Shown one piece after another: positions 51,996 to 61,384 of a stretch of DNA of 64,000 nt (position 1 is its first letter; the number at the start of each line of letters is the position of its first letter). The position numbers and the translations under genes are program-made. A model generated the notes under the pieces. It made no database searches. It had not been told where the DNA came from and saw nothing but the letters and a program-made list of their open reading frames with translations. The stretch covers positions 1,704,492-1,768,491 of the forward strand of contig NZ_WUTY02000001.1 in NCBI RefSeq assembly GCF_009828925.2. Reading direction: 5' to 3'. The DNA is from Methylicorpusculum oleiharenae. Lineage in GTDB: Bacteria > Pseudomonadota > Gammaproteobacteria > Methylococcales > Methylomonadaceae.

Positions 51996-53210
51996 TCACG
52001 TTCTGTATTCAGCGTTAATTTTTACATAATCGTAGGAAAAATCGCAGGTCAGAATTTCTTGCCTAGCTTGGCCGCGCCCTAATGAGACCGTAACCGTTAT
52101 TTCCTCCTGATTCATGACGTGTTGTCCGGCAGCTTCCGTGTAACCAGCTGCGCGTTCACCGGCTTTGACTATGCAAACATCACCCAGATAGATATCGACA
52201 GCTTCCAGTACCATATTGTCAATGCCTGACCTGCCGACCGCAGCAAGAATGCGCCCCCAGTTCGGGTCGCTGGCGAAAAACGCGGTTTTGACCAGTGGCG
52301 AATGCGCAATGGTTTTGCCGACTCTGGCGGCTTCCTCGTCACTGGCGGCAGTATTCACAACGATGCGCATGAGTTTGGTTGCGCCTTCACCATCTCGCAC
52401 AATAGCCTCCGCCAGTTGTTTGCAGAGTGCCAAAACGGCTTGCGAAAATACTGCATAGGCTGGCGTGTCAGCTCGCAGTGCTGGCACCTCTGAGCCGCCG
52501 CTGGCCATCAGAACACAGGCGTCGTTGGTGGAGGTGTCACCATCGACAGTAATGCGGTTAAATGATTGCTCAACAGCCGCAGTCAAGCATGCCTGCAATA
52601 ACGGTTGGGCAATTTTGGCGTCGGTTGCGATAAATGCCAGCATTGTTGCCATGTTCGGCTGAATCATGCCCGCACCTTTGGATATCCCCGTTATCGTGAT
52701 GGTTTTGCCTCCAATGTCAATAATTTGCGAGGCTCCTTTGGCAAAGGTGTCGGTGGTCATGATGGCGCGAGCGGCTTTTTCCCAATGATCAATGGCCAGA
52801 TCTCTGACTGCGTTTGGTAAAGCGGCCTGAATTTTATCGACACGTAAGGGTTCGCCGATGACGCCGGTTGAAAACGGCAGGACTTGATCGGCATCGCCAT
52901 TGACTAATTCGGACAATCCGGCGCAGCTTGACAGAGCGTTTTCCATGCCCGATGCACCGGTTCCGGCATTGGCATTGCCGGAATTGATCAGCAGCCAGCG
53001 AGGACTTTTTGACAAATGCGCTCTGGCGACATGGACCGGCGCCGCGCAAAACGCATTTTGTGTAAATACTGCCGCGCAAGTTGAATCCGGAGCCATTTCG
53101 ACGACCAATAAATCATCGCGTAAGGTTTGTTTAATGCCGGCACACGTTGTACCTAAGGTAATACCGGCTACCGGATGCATGGGTGGAAACGGCAAAGCGC
53201 CAACTGCCAT
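51996..53210 (-). CDS. argJ: bifunctional ornithine acetyltransferase / N-acetylglutamate synthase
   Basis: A 404-residue self-cleaving enzyme of arginine synthesis that recycles the acetyl group from N-acetylornithine to glutamate. The cleavage site and nucleophile Thr are in FNRITVDGDTSTNDACVLMASG (about residues 188-210; family ATML-type site just upstream reads NMATMLAFIATD). Also SNPNW-like ASDPNWGRILAAVGRSG and the C-terminal DFSYDYVKINAEYRT. 43 bases separate it from the Nudix-ThiE gene. Confidence 0.96.
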   Translation of the reverse strand: MAVGALPFPPMHPVAGITLGTTCAGIKQTLRDDLLVVEMAPDSTCAAVFTQNAFCAAPVHVARAHLSKSPRWLLINSGNANAGTGASGMENALSSCAGLSELVNGDADQVLPFSTGVIGEPLRVDKIQAALPNAVRDLAIDHWEKAARAIMTTDTFAKGASQIIDIGGKTITITGISKGAGMIQPNMATMLAFIATDAKIAQPLLQACLTAAVEQSFNRITVDGDTSTNDACVLMASGGSEVPALRADTPAYAVFSQAVLALCKQLAEAIVRDGEGATKLMRIVVNTAASDEEAARVGKTIAHSPLVKTAFFASDPNWGRILAAVGRSGIDNMVLEAVDIYLGDVCIVKAGERAAGYTEAAGQHVMNQEEITVTVSLGRGQARQEILTCDFSYDYVKINAEYRT

Positions 53211-53562
53211 AGGATGACCTCTTATTGTATTTGAATGATTTTTGGCGAAAAACCGCTAGCTTATTGATTTAAGCTTGTTTATGCAACCCAGTTTGAGGAT
53301 TGAGACAGCTAGAATTGTTATCAAGGAGAGTTAATGAAGCGGATTTTTAATACGACAAAAGATGCGGTGTAACCGATATAAACTCTAACACAGAGGTCAA
53401 ATAATTCAGGGCCACTGACTTTTACCTAATGCCATTAAGTTAAGCCTATTTTGTAGGAGCGGTCCATGCCCGCGATTGAACCCCATTCGGTCGCAGGCAT
53501 GGCCGGCTCCTACAATACAGCCTATCGATTTATTGCGATGGCCTTATCTTAAAAGCATTGGT
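53211..53562. other. 352-bp divergent/converging spacer containing a hairpin and a 12-codon mini-ORF
   Basis: This is the upstream region of argJ (minus) and downstream of topA (minus). It contains AAGGAG followed by ATG and a 12-codon frame (53334-53372, MKRIFNTTKDAV) on the plus strand and the hairpin at 53452-53514. The mini-ORF has a perfect ribosome-binding site but no other support; it may be the 5' vestige of a lost gene or a leader peptide. Confidence 0.35.
53452..53514. repeat. REP-like stem-loop at the 3' end of topA
   Basis: Arms TGTAGGAGCGGTCCATGCC (53452-53470) and its near-complement (53496-53514; 17 of 19 paired) with CGCGA and TCGCA further inside. The TGTAGGAGC-CGCGA wording resembles REP sequences of pseudomonads. 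It lies 49 bases past the topA stop on its transcript. Confidence 0.6.
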
Positions 53563-55896
53563 CTATTGGGTGGCAGCCAGCTCTTTCGGCCCATTGACAT
53601 CTTCCGGATCGCCTTCATAAGGGGTCGCATATTTACAGTCTTTTTGCGGACACACTTTTTCAACGCCGCGCCGTTTGGTCGATTTTACGGTAAGAATAGG
53701 CCATTGGCAGGACGGGCATTCTTCCTTGATAGGCGCATCCCACAACGCATAGTTACATTTGGGATACTCGGAGCAGGAGTAAAATATTTTGCCGAACCGC
53801 GATTTACGCTTGAGAATAGTGCCCGCTTTGCATTGAGGGCAGGTAACGCCTGTATCCAGCGGTTTTTCCAGCGGCTCTATGTGCTTACATTTGGGATAAG
53901 CGCTGCAGCCGATGAACTTACCGTATTTACCGGCTTTGATGACCAAAGGCGAGTCGCATTTCGGGCACGTTCTTCCTTCTACGACTTCAGGCGCATCGGC
54001 GCTGCTGCCGTCTTCATTTAAATTCCGGGTGTAAGAACATTCCGGATAATTGTTGCAGCCGATGAAACGGCCGTTGCGGCCCAATCGAATCGATAGTTGA
54101 CTGCCGCATTCGGGACATTTTTCATCAATCGCTTCATGCGTCACATCCTTGCGTTGAACACTTTCATCTTTTTCATGGATGAGCGTGTTGAAGGGGTTCC
54201 AAAATGCATGCATTAACGGAATCCACTCTTTTTCTCCGCGCGAAACAGCATCTAACTCATCTTCAAGGTTGGCCGTAAAATCGTAATCGACGTATTTGGT
54301 GAAGTGTTCGGTCAGGAATTTATTGACGATTCGTCCCACGTCAGTAGGATAAAACCGCTTGCTTTCCAGTGTGACATATTCACGATTTTGCAAAGTCGAA
54401 ATGATCGATGCATAGGTAGAAGGCCTACCTATCCCGTGTTCTTCCAATGTTTTTACCAGGCTGGCCTCGCTGTAGCGGGGCGGCGGCTCGGTAAAATGTT
54501 GCCCGGCCAGGATGTCATTAAGCGGGACGGGACGTCCTTGTTCTAAAGCCGGTAAAAAGTTTTCTTTGTCATCGCCTTCCTGGGTATCGTCAATGCCCTC
54601 GAGATAAACGGCCATAAAACCCGGTTTGGCTATGGTTGATCCGGTCGCACGGAACAAATGTTGCTGCTCTTCACCGCAGCAAAAATCAATCGCCACCATG
54701 TCTATCGTGGCGTGAATCATCTGGCAGGCGATAGTGCGTTTCCAAATGAGATCATACAGTTTGAATTGTTCAGCGCTCAGGTATTTCTGCACATCGGCGG
54801 GCTGGTGCCTGATGGAAGTCGGTCTTATGGCTTCATGTGCTTCCTGGGCATTTTTTGACTTGGTCTTGAATAACCGGGCTTCTTTGGGTACGTTGATTGC
54901 GCCGTATTTTTCGGCAATCAATTCCCTGATTTCCAGCACCGCGTCAACCGACAAATTAACCGAATCGGTACGCATATAGGTAATCAATCCTGCGGTTTCA
55001 CCCCCCAGGTCAATCCCTTCGTACAGTTGTTGGGCTACCATCATGGTGCGTTTGGTGGTAAAGCCCAGTTTGCGCGCTGCTTCCTGTTGCAAGGTCGACG
55101 TGATAAAAGGGGGTGCCGGATTGCGACTTCGTTGTTTTTTCTCAACTTTGACAACATGCAGCTTGCCGTCTGCAGCATCCAGCAAGGTTTGTTTGACCTG
55201 GCTGGCGTGCTCTTCAGTTTCAAAGCTGAACTGGTTGAGCTTTTCGCCATTGAAATGAGTCAATTTGGCTTTAAACGTTTGCTCCTGCGCTGTCAGTTCC
55301 GCATCTATACTCCAGTATTCCCGCGTTTTGAACGCTTCTATTTCCAGTTCCCGTTCGACAATCATTCGCAGGGCCGGACTTTGAACGCGTCCGGCGGACA
55401 GGCCGCGGCGAATCTTTTTCCAGAGTAAAGGGGATAATTTAAAACCCACAAGATAATCCAGAGCTCGTCGGGCCTGCTGGGCATTGATTAAATTGATCGA
55501 AAGTTCGGTCGGGTTGGCGATGGCTTCAGTCACCGCTTTCTTCGTGATTTCGTGAAAAATAACCCGGTGTACCGGCTTGTTTTTAAGCAGTTTTTTATCT
55601 TTCAACAATTCGTAAAGATGCCAGGAAATCGCTTCGCCTTCTCTATCAGGGTCAGTCGCGAGATAGAGGGTTTGAGCTTCTTTGATAGCTTTGCTAATGG
55701 CCTGCACATGGCGCTGGTTGCGATCAATGATTTCATATTTCATCGCAAAGTCATGTTCCGGATCTACAGCTCCCTCTTTAGGGATCAGATCCCTGACATG
55801 ACCATAGGAGGCCAAAACATGAAAGTCTTTGCCCAGATATTTTTCAATCGTTTTAGCTTTTGCAGGGGATTCTACAATGACGAGGTTGTTACTCAT
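53563..55896 (-). CDS. topA: DNA topoisomerase I (omega protein)
   Basis: A 777-residue type IA enzyme that relaxes negative supercoils. The TOPRIM domain starts with IVESPAKAKTIEKYLG and DPDREGEAISWHL; the active Tyr lies in GLITYMRTDS near residue 312. The C-terminus has four zinc ribbons starting near residues 583 (CPECGSQ), 629 (CPKCDS), 672 (CPQCKA) and 720 (CPSCQW). It is shorter than the Escherichia coli enzyme (865) because the C-terminal non-zinc domains are reduced. Gene order dprA-smg-topA is standard in gammaproteobacteria. Confidence 0.97.
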   Translation of the reverse strand: MSNNLVIVESPAKAKTIEKYLGKDFHVLASYGHVRDLIPKEGAVDPEHDFAMKYEIIDRNQRHVQAISKAIKEAQTLYLATDPDREGEAISWHLYELLKDKKLLKNKPVHRVIFHEITKKAVTEAIANPTELSINLINAQQARRALDYLVGFKLSPLLWKKIRRGLSAGRVQSPALRMIVERELEIEAFKTREYWSIDAELTAQEQTFKAKLTHFNGEKLNQFSFETEEHASQVKQTLLDAADGKLHVVKVEKKQRSRNPAPPFITSTLQQEAARKLGFTTKRTMMVAQQLYEGIDLGGETAGLITYMRTDSVNLSVDAVLEIRELIAEKYGAINVPKEARLFKTKSKNAQEAHEAIRPTSIRHQPADVQKYLSAEQFKLYDLIWKRTIACQMIHATIDMVAIDFCCGEEQQHLFRATGSTIAKPGFMAVYLEGIDDTQEGDDKENFLPALEQGRPVPLNDILAGQHFTEPPPRYSEASLVKTLEEHGIGRPSTYASIISTLQNREYVTLESKRFYPTDVGRIVNKFLTEHFTKYVDYDFTANLEDELDAVSRGEKEWIPLMHAFWNPFNTLIHEKDESVQRKDVTHEAIDEKCPECGSQLSIRLGRNGRFIGCNNYPECSYTRNLNEDGSSADAPEVVEGRTCPKCDSPLVIKAGKYGKFIGCSAYPKCKHIEPLEKPLDTGVTCPQCKAGTILKRKSRFGKIFYSCSEYPKCNYALWDAPIKEECPSCQWPILTVKSTKRRGVEKVCPQKDCKYATPYEGDPEDVNGPKELAATQ

Positions 55897-55919
55897 TAGG
55901 TCTTTAATTCGAGGCCGGT

Positions 55920-56387
55920 TTAATGCAAGTAAGCAGGAATCTGATCGTAAACAATATCTTCCATTCGCGAAAAAGCAATTTCTTCATCGGGCTGACTTAA
56001 CAATACCATCAAGACGATCCATTTCAGTTTTTCCAGAGAAATCTCTTCGTTTTCCAGTGCGACTGCACGGTCTATAACGAGTTCACGGTTGGCAGGCGAC
56101 AGAATGCCGTTATGTTCAATAAACATCAAAAAATTGCGGCATTCAAGATCCAGTCTTTCAAGTTCCTGACTCGAAAATATACGGAAGGCATGCGAGGCCG
56201 AAGGATTGATTTTGCCTTGCAAACTCAAGGATTCCAGCCAATCGAAAGCCTTGCTGACTTCGGTTTGATCAAATCCCGCTTCTTCAAGTTCGTTCTTGAT
56301 CATCTCACTATCGGGCAGGATTTCAATCTCATCCTCCATATAGTTTTCAAACAGATACATCAAGACATCAAAAATATTTTCTTTCAT
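55920..56387 (-). CDS. smg: Smg family protein (DUF494)
   Basis: A 155-residue cytosolic protein with the family start (MKENIFDVLMYLFENYME) and core AFDWLESLSLQG...LMFIEHNGILSPANRELVIDRAVAL...ISLEKLKWIVLMVL. Function is unknown; it is found between dprA and topA in many gammaproteobacteria, as here. Confidence 0.94.
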   Translation of the reverse strand: MKENIFDVLMYLFENYMEDEIEILPDSEMIKNELEEAGFDQTEVSKAFDWLESLSLQGKINPSASHAFRIFSSQELERLDLECRNFLMFIEHNGILSPANRELVIDRAVALENEEISLEKLKWIVLMVLLSQPDEEIAFSRMEDIVYDQIPAYLH

Positions 56388-56399
56388 AGTGGTATTAAA

Positions 56400-57500
56400 T
56401 TATTTAATGCGGGTGTAACACCCGCCGGGCATCGATTCAATGTAGCCTTGAAGTTCCATAACCAGCAACATTGACGAAATGACTTCAACGGATTGGCCTG
56501 TGCTTTCTACCAGTTTATCAACAGAAGTGGGGCTAAACATGATCAGATTCAATAATGTTTGTTGCTCCAGGTCAAGCATTGATTGTGATAAAGACGGCGT
56601 TGATATGGCATCTTGTTGATTGTATTGACCTAATTCTTCAAGAATATCCTGAGACGTTTCAACAAGTTTTGCGCCTTCTCTGATCAGCGCATTACATCCT
56701 CGGGCGAGCGGGTTATGGATGGACCCGGGAATAGCAAATACTTCCCGGTTTTGTTCCAGTGCCATTCTGGCCGTGATCAGTGAGCCGCTTTGTTTGGCGG
56801 CTTCCACCACCAGTAAGCCCATACTCAAGCCACTGATGATACGATTACGTCTGGGAAAATGGTTCGCTTTCGCGGTGGTGCCGGGCGGAAACTCCGAAAC
56901 TAAAGCGCCGGTTTCCGAGATCCGGGTCGCCAAGGCTTTGTTACAGGCAGGGTACACCCGGTCGAGCCCGGTTCCAGCCACGGCAATGGTAAGCCCGCTA
57001 ACCAGCAGCGCGCCTTCATGACTCGCGGCATCTATCCCCAATGCCAGTCCGCTGGTAATGACAAAACCGGTGCTGGCCAGAGATTTGGCAAAACTGAGTG
57101 CAGTCTCTCGGCCCAGGTTAGAGGGATTTCGGCTGCCGACCATGGCAATTTGCGGTAAGTCCAAAATAGAGGATTCACCTCTGAAAAACAGTAATGGCGG
57201 CGGGTCCGAAATTTCTTTGAGCAAAGCAGGGTAAGCCGGATCACTAATGGTTATAACGCCTTGACGGGGCGATTCCAGCCACAGTAAATCGCTATCTACT
57301 TGAGACCAGTCAGGTGCTCGAATGAACTCAATGCTTTTATCATTCAAGCCTAATGCGGCAAGAGCGGTTCTGGATTCCTTAAATAACCGTTCCGGTGTGT
57401 GTGATTGCAGCAGTCTTAGAAAAGTTCTGCAGCCAACGCCCGGCGTGCGTAATAACGCCAGCCAGAATTTAAGATCATTGGCGGGGATGAGGCTGTTCAG
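56400..57500 (-). CDS. dprA: DNA processing protein DprA (probable CTG start)
   Basis: DprA loads RecA on incoming single-stranded DNA in transformation. The Rossmann core shows GVITISDPAYPALLKEISDPPPLLFFRG, VGSRNPSNLGRETALSFAKSLA, SGLALGIDAASHEGAL, AGTGLDRVYPACN, FPPGTTAKANHFPRRNRIISGLS and SGSLITARMALEQNREVFAIPG. The first conventional start (TTG at 57347) cuts the N-terminal domain. In the same frame the protein continues upstream with family-typical NDLKFWLALLRTPGVGCRTFLRLLQ up to a stop near 57516, and no ATG, GTG or TTG occurs there. A CTG at 57498-57500, overlapping the stop of the upstream LysM gene as CTGA, gives a normal 366-residue protein. Confidence 0.88.
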   Translation of the reverse strand: MNSLIPANDLKFWLALLRTPGVGCRTFLRLLQSHTPERLFKESRTALAALGLNDKSIEFIRAPDWSQVDSDLLWLESPRQGVITISDPAYPALLKEISDPPPLLFFRGESSILDLPQIAMVGSRNPSNLGRETALSFAKSLASTGFVITSGLALGIDAASHEGALLVSGLTIAVAGTGLDRVYPACNKALATRISETGALVSEFPPGTTAKANHFPRRNRIISGLSMGLLVVEAAKQSGSLITARMALEQNREVFAIPGSIHNPLARGCNALIREGAKLVETSQDILEELGQYNQQDAISTPSLSQSMLDLEQQTLLNLIMFSPTSVDKLVESTGQSVEVISSMLLVMELQGYIESMPGGCYTRIK

Positions 57501-58558
57501 GGGGTTCTTACACGGTCAAGAACATGAATAGCCTGTGTGGCTTCCATAACGAGGGCATAGCTGACCCGTTCAAAGACTCTGAATACCATCAATTTGCCGG
57601 CTATTTCATCGGGCATTTGAATCTCTTCATTACGCTGTATGCTAAAGGTATCGCGAACTGTCTTGCCGCTACGGTAGATATCGAATACATGACCAACGCT
57701 AATATTATCAACTTGACCTTTGTCTATGGACACTACGTTGTAACGGCCGATTTGCGTGACACCATCCAATACATTGATGATATTTCCCTCTATTGTCTCC
57801 TCAGGGGCGTGAGGAAAATAATTAAGCGTGAAATCGCCTTCTTCACGCGTCATCAACCGGTCACCGGTCCGAATTTCGCTGGTAGATTTCGTAATGGTCA
57901 GGGTGGCGGGATCGCCTTTCTCATTGAGTGTCGCTTCGGCGATATATTTTGCTTCATAGCCCAGAATTTCCTCTGAATTTGGACATTTCAATGTGTCGCC
58001 CTGCCGGTATATCGTATAAGAGAGCGTTTCTGGTGCCTCGATGGCGCGAACATAGACGCGATCTCCGGCGCCCGCCAGTAGACGATCGCCGGCAAAATCA
58101 ATGATGTAAGGCGCGTTATCAAGTTCATTAGGCCCGACAATGCGAGGAGATACCAGATACTTGGCAATGGTTTCAGACGGGATCAGTTTGATTGCCTGTC
58201 TTAAATCGGTTTCACGGATACGCGGCGTCAGTTTTACGTAGTCCGCATTCTCTGAGGTTTCGTAGGATGAGACATTCGTGTTTGCAAGGTTTAAGCGCGG
58301 CTGGCCATCAACCACGGAAAAAACGATGGTATCGCCTGGATAGATCAAGTGGGGGTTTTCAATTTGCTGGTTGGTTTGCCATAAATAAGGCCATTGTTCG
58401 GGGCGTTGTAAAAATCGTCCGGCAATATGCCACAATGTATCCCCTTCGACCACCGTGTAATGGTCAGGGTGATTGGGGTTTATTGCTATCAATTCCTCAC
58501 TGATGGCTAAGTTGGATATTAGAAGTGCCAATAATCCCAAAAGGTTACGCAAGGCCAT
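57497..58558 (-). CDS. LysM domain-containing periplasmic protein
   Basis: A 353-residue exported protein (signal peptide MALRNLLGLLALLISNLAISE) with a LysM peptidoglycan-binding motif at about residues 32-82 (HYTVVEGDTLWHIAGRFLQRPEQWPYLWQTNQQIENPHLIYPGDTI). The rest is beta-rich. Proteins of this kind are encoded upstream of dprA in many gammaproteobacteria and divergently from def. It overlaps the extended dprA by four bases. Function is unknown beyond cell-wall association. Confidence 0.92.
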   Translation of the reverse strand: MALRNLLGLLALLISNLAISEELIAINPNHPDHYTVVEGDTLWHIAGRFLQRPEQWPYLWQTNQQIENPHLIYPGDTIVFSVVDGQPRLNLANTNVSSYETSENADYVKLTPRIRETDLRQAIKLIPSETIAKYLVSPRIVGPNELDNAPYIIDFAGDRLLAGAGDRVYVRAIEAPETLSYTIYRQGDTLKCPNSEEILGYEAKYIAEATLNEKGDPATLTITKSTSEIRTGDRLMTREEGDFTLNYFPHAPEETIEGNIINVLDGVTQIGRYNVVSIDKGQVDNISVGHVFDIYRSGKTVRDTFSIQRNEEIQMPDEIAGKLMVFRVFERVSYALVMEATQAIHVLDRVRTP

Positions 58559-58656
58559 AAACAGGTTCCTGATCGGTCATTTTTATGTGGTGTGATTTCA
58601 AAGTTTAGATTAAATCATATAGAATTCCAGCATTGAAAATTCTGCAGGAGAGATTG

Positions 58657-59169
58657 TTGAGTATTTTGACTATTTTAGAGTTTCCTGACGAGCGTCTGCG
58701 AAAAAAAGCATTACCGGTTGCGCGGGTTGATGAGGGTATCAGGAAGCTGGTCGATGACATGTTTGAAACCATGTATGAAGCAAAAGGTGTCGGTTTGGCT
58801 GCTTCGCAGATCGATGTTCATCAGCGTATCATAGTTATGGATGTCAGCGAGGACAAAAAGTCGCCCTTATGTTTGATCAATCCCGAAATCATCGAAAAAC
58901 ATGGTGTCGAAGAAGGCGAAGAAGGCTGCTTATCAGTGCCGGGCTTTTTTGAGAAAGTTAAACGGGCCGAACGCATCAAAGTGAGGGCGCTGGACAGACA
59001 AGGCAAAGCGTTTGAAATGGAAGCGGATGATTTATTGGCGATCTGTGTGCAGCATGAAATGGACCATTTAGAGGGCAAATTATTTGTGGATTACATTTCC
59101 CCGTTAAAACGGCAACGCATCAAGCGAAAGCTAGAAAAAATTCACAAGTTGGAACAAAAAATCTTATGA
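58657..59169 (+). CDS. def: peptide deformylase
   Basis: A metal protease that removes N-formyl groups from new proteins; 170 residues from TTG at 58657, which has AGGAG six bases upstream and gives [15 protein letters not shown], the family start. A longer TTG at 58633 would add eight residues. Motifs: [14 protein letters not shown] (motif 1, near residue 45), EGCLSVPGF (motif 2, metal Cys near residue 92) and [12 protein letters not shown] (motif 3, HExxH near residue 133). Overlaps fmt by four bases (ATGA). Confidence 0.96.
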   Translation: MSILTILEFPDERLRKKALPVARVDEGIRKLVDDMFETMYEAKGVGLAASQIDVHQRIIVMDVSEDKKSPLCLINPEIIEKHGVEEGEEGCLSVPGFFEKVKRAERIKVRALDRQGKAFEMEADDLLAICVQHEMDHLEGKLFVDYISPLKRQRIKRKLEKIHKLEQKIL

Positions 59170-60098
59170 GAATCGTATTTGCCGGTACGCCGGAATTTGC
59201 TGTACCTGCGTTGCGTATGCTGCTGGCTTCACCGCATGAGGTCTGCGCTGTTTATACACAGCCGGATAAACCGGCGGGCCGCGGGCGAAAGTTGTCTCCC
59301 AGCCCCGTCAAAGCCTTGGCTCTTGAGTCCGGAATTCCCGTGGTTCAACCCGTGTCACTCAAAAATGAGGATGATTTCAAGCAGCTGTCTGAATTGAATC
59401 CCGACCTGATGGTTGTTGTCGCGTATGGAATGATTTTGCCGCAATCCGTATTGGACTTGCCAAAATACGGCTGTATTAATGTGCATGGCTCTTTGTTGCC
59501 CCGGTGGCGCGGCGCGGCACCTATTCAAAGAGCGCTGATGGCGGGCGACAAAGAGACCGGTGTGACGATCATGCAAATAGTCCGGCAATTGGATGCGGGT
59601 GATATGTTGCATAAGGAAGTTTATCGGATAGAGCCCCATGATACGGCCAGCGATTTGCATAATAAACTCGCACAATTGGGCGCTGTCGGGCTTAGCAAGG
59701 TGATCGATCAGCTTGTAAAGAACGCGTTGCATCCGGAAAAACAGGACGAAGCTTTAGTGACCTACGCAGAGAAACTCGACAAATCCGAGGCTTTGATAGA
59801 CTGGAGTCAATCTGCCGAGGTGCTGGCGCTTAAAGTCAGAGGCATGAATGCTTGGCCGGTGGCTCAAACCACTTTTAACGGCGATGTCTTGAGAATATGG
59901 TGTGCTGAACCGGTGAGTATTGAATCGAACGAAGCGCCGGGTACGGTTTTAATCAACGATAAACAACTGGACGTACAAACCGGAAAAGGTGTATTGCGTT
60001 TGTTGGAAGTTCAATTGCCCGGCGGAAAACGTGTTTCAGCCCAAGACTTTATCAACGCCCATGATCTTCACGCAAGAAGACTGGGTTGTGACGCGTGA
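59166..60098 (+). CDS. fmt: methionyl-tRNA formyltransferase
   Basis: Formylates the initiator Met-tRNA, the counterpart of Def. The 310-residue protein has [38 protein letters not shown], the catalytic region [25 protein letters not shown] (Asn/His/Asp set, about residues 106-130), and the C-terminal LSP-like and tRNA-binding domain ([13 protein letters not shown]). Its stop overlaps the rsmB start (GTGA). Confidence 0.97.
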   Translation: MRIVFAGTPEFAVPALRMLLASPHEVCAVYTQPDKPAGRGRKLSPSPVKALALESGIPVVQPVSLKNEDDFKQLSELNPDLMVVVAYGMILPQSVLDLPKYGCINVHGSLLPRWRGAAPIQRALMAGDKETGVTIMQIVRQLDAGDMLHKEVYRIEPHDTASDLHNKLAQLGAVGLSKVIDQLVKNALHPEKQDEALVTYAEKLDKSEALIDWSQSAEVLALKVRGMNAWPVAQTTFNGDVLRIWCAEPVSIESNEAPGTVLINDKQLDVQTGKGVLRLLEVQLPGGKRVSAQDFINAHDLHARRLGCDA

Positions 60099-61384
60099 AC
60101 GCAAGACTCCTGTCCGCCAAAATTATCAGCCGAGTCTTAAAAGAAGGGCAGTCGTTGACGGCGGCTCTTGATCAAATGTTGCCGGAAGTCATGACGCCTC
60201 AAGACAAGGCCTTTGTTCAGGCGATTTGCTACGGCGTTATCAGACAGTTTTATCCACTGGAGTTTTTGCTCAATCAATTGGTAACAAAACCCATCAAAGA
60301 TAATGAAGTCAAAGTGCTGGCGCTAATGGGTATTTATCAGCTAGCTTACATGCGAGTTAAAGAACATGCGGCCGTATCAGAGACGGTGGCCGCGTTGCCG
60401 AGAAAAAAAATCTGGGCAAAAGCCCTGATCAATGCAGTGCTTAGAAACTACCAAAGACAGCAGGAGCAGTTGCAGGCTAGGCTGGACAGTGAACCCATGC
60501 TGGCGGCCGGCCACCCGAAATGGCTGATCGCATTAATTGAGCAGGATTGGCCGGAACAGGCCGACAAGATTTTCCTGGAAAATAACCGCCAGGCGCCTAT
60601 GGTGCTCAGAGTTAATCAGGCGCGCTTGACTCGAGGTCAATACCTTCAGAAGTTGACTGACTGCGCCATTAATGCGGCAGAGTTTACCGTTGCTCCTGCT
60701 GCATTGGTCTTGGAACACCCTGTGCCGGTTGACCAATTACCCGGCTTTGGTGAAGGGTTGGTGTCGGTTCAGGATGCCGCTGCACAACTGGCCGTCGGGT
60801 TATTGGGCGTCGATGCCGGGCATCGAGTACTGGATGTCTGCGCGGCGCCGGGCGGGAAAACGGCGCATCTACTCGAAACTCAACCGGAGCTTGCTGAATT
60901 GGTGGCGCTTGATTGTGATGCGGCCAGAATGCAGCGAGTCGAGGAAAATATGGTGCGCCTGGGTTTGAAAGCGACTCTACTGGTTGGCGATGCGGCGCGG
61001 CCTGATTCCTGGTGGGACGGCAAACCGTTTGACCGTATTCTGGTCGATGCACCGTGTTCGGGTTTGGGAGTGATTCGTCGGCATCCGGATATCAAGTTAT
61101 TACGCAAGCCGGATGACATGGCTAAATTGGTCGAGTTACAGGCAAGTATACTCAACGCGATATGGCCTTTGCTGATGCCGGGTGGTGTTCTTGTTTACGC
61201 AACCTGTTCTATCCATAAACAGGAAAATGAATTCCAAATGGCTAAATTCCTAAAAGAGCATGATGATGCCCTGGAATTTACCATTGAACCTTTATGGGGT
61301 ATTCAAGCCAGTGTTGGCAGGCAGATTTTGACCGGAGAGTCAGGTATGGATGGTTTTTATTATGCGCGCTTACGCAAACAGTAA
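60095..61384 (+). CDS. rsmB: 16S rRNA (cytosine-967-C5)-methyltransferase
   Basis: A 429-residue enzyme: an N-terminal NusB-like helical domain (about residues 1-140) and a Rossmann methyltransferase with VLDVCAAPGGKTAHLLE near residue 246, DCDAARMQRVEENMVRLGL, ILVDAPCSGLGVIRRHPDIK (catalytic PC motif near residue 318) and LVYATCSIHKQENE (second Cys near residue 372). The start is GTG at 60095, coupled to fmt. def-fmt-rsmB is a canonical translation-maturation operon. Confidence 0.96.
   Translation: MNARLLSAKIISRVLKEGQSLTAALDQMLPEVMTPQDKAFVQAICYGVIRQFYPLEFLLNQLVTKPIKDNEVKVLALMGIYQLAYMRVKEHAAVSETVAALPRKKIWAKALINAVLRNYQRQQEQLQARLDSEPMLAAGHPKWLIALIEQDWPEQADKIFLENNRQAPMVLRVNQARLTRGQYLQKLTDCAINAAEFTVAPAALVLEHPVPVDQLPGFGEGLVSVQDAAAQLAVGLLGVDAGHRVLDVCAAPGGKTAHLLETQPELAELVALDCDAARMQRVEENMVRLGLKATLLVGDAARPDSWWDGKPFDRILVDAPCSGLGVIRRHPDIKLLRKPDDMAKLVELQASILNAIWPLLMPGGVLVYATCSIHKQENEFQMAKFLKEHDDALEFTIEPLWGIQASVGRQILTGESGMDGFYYARLRKQ

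Noticed and set aside
53476-54021. 181-residue plus-strand ORF
   Set aside because: It lies antisense to the zinc-ribbon end of topA, whose protein is fully recognisable; the antisense product is low-complexity Arg/Phe-rich and has no start context.
57347-57480. Possible frameshift in the 5' part of dprA
   Set aside because: The N-terminal DprA sequence reads in the same frame as the rest; only the start codon is unusual.
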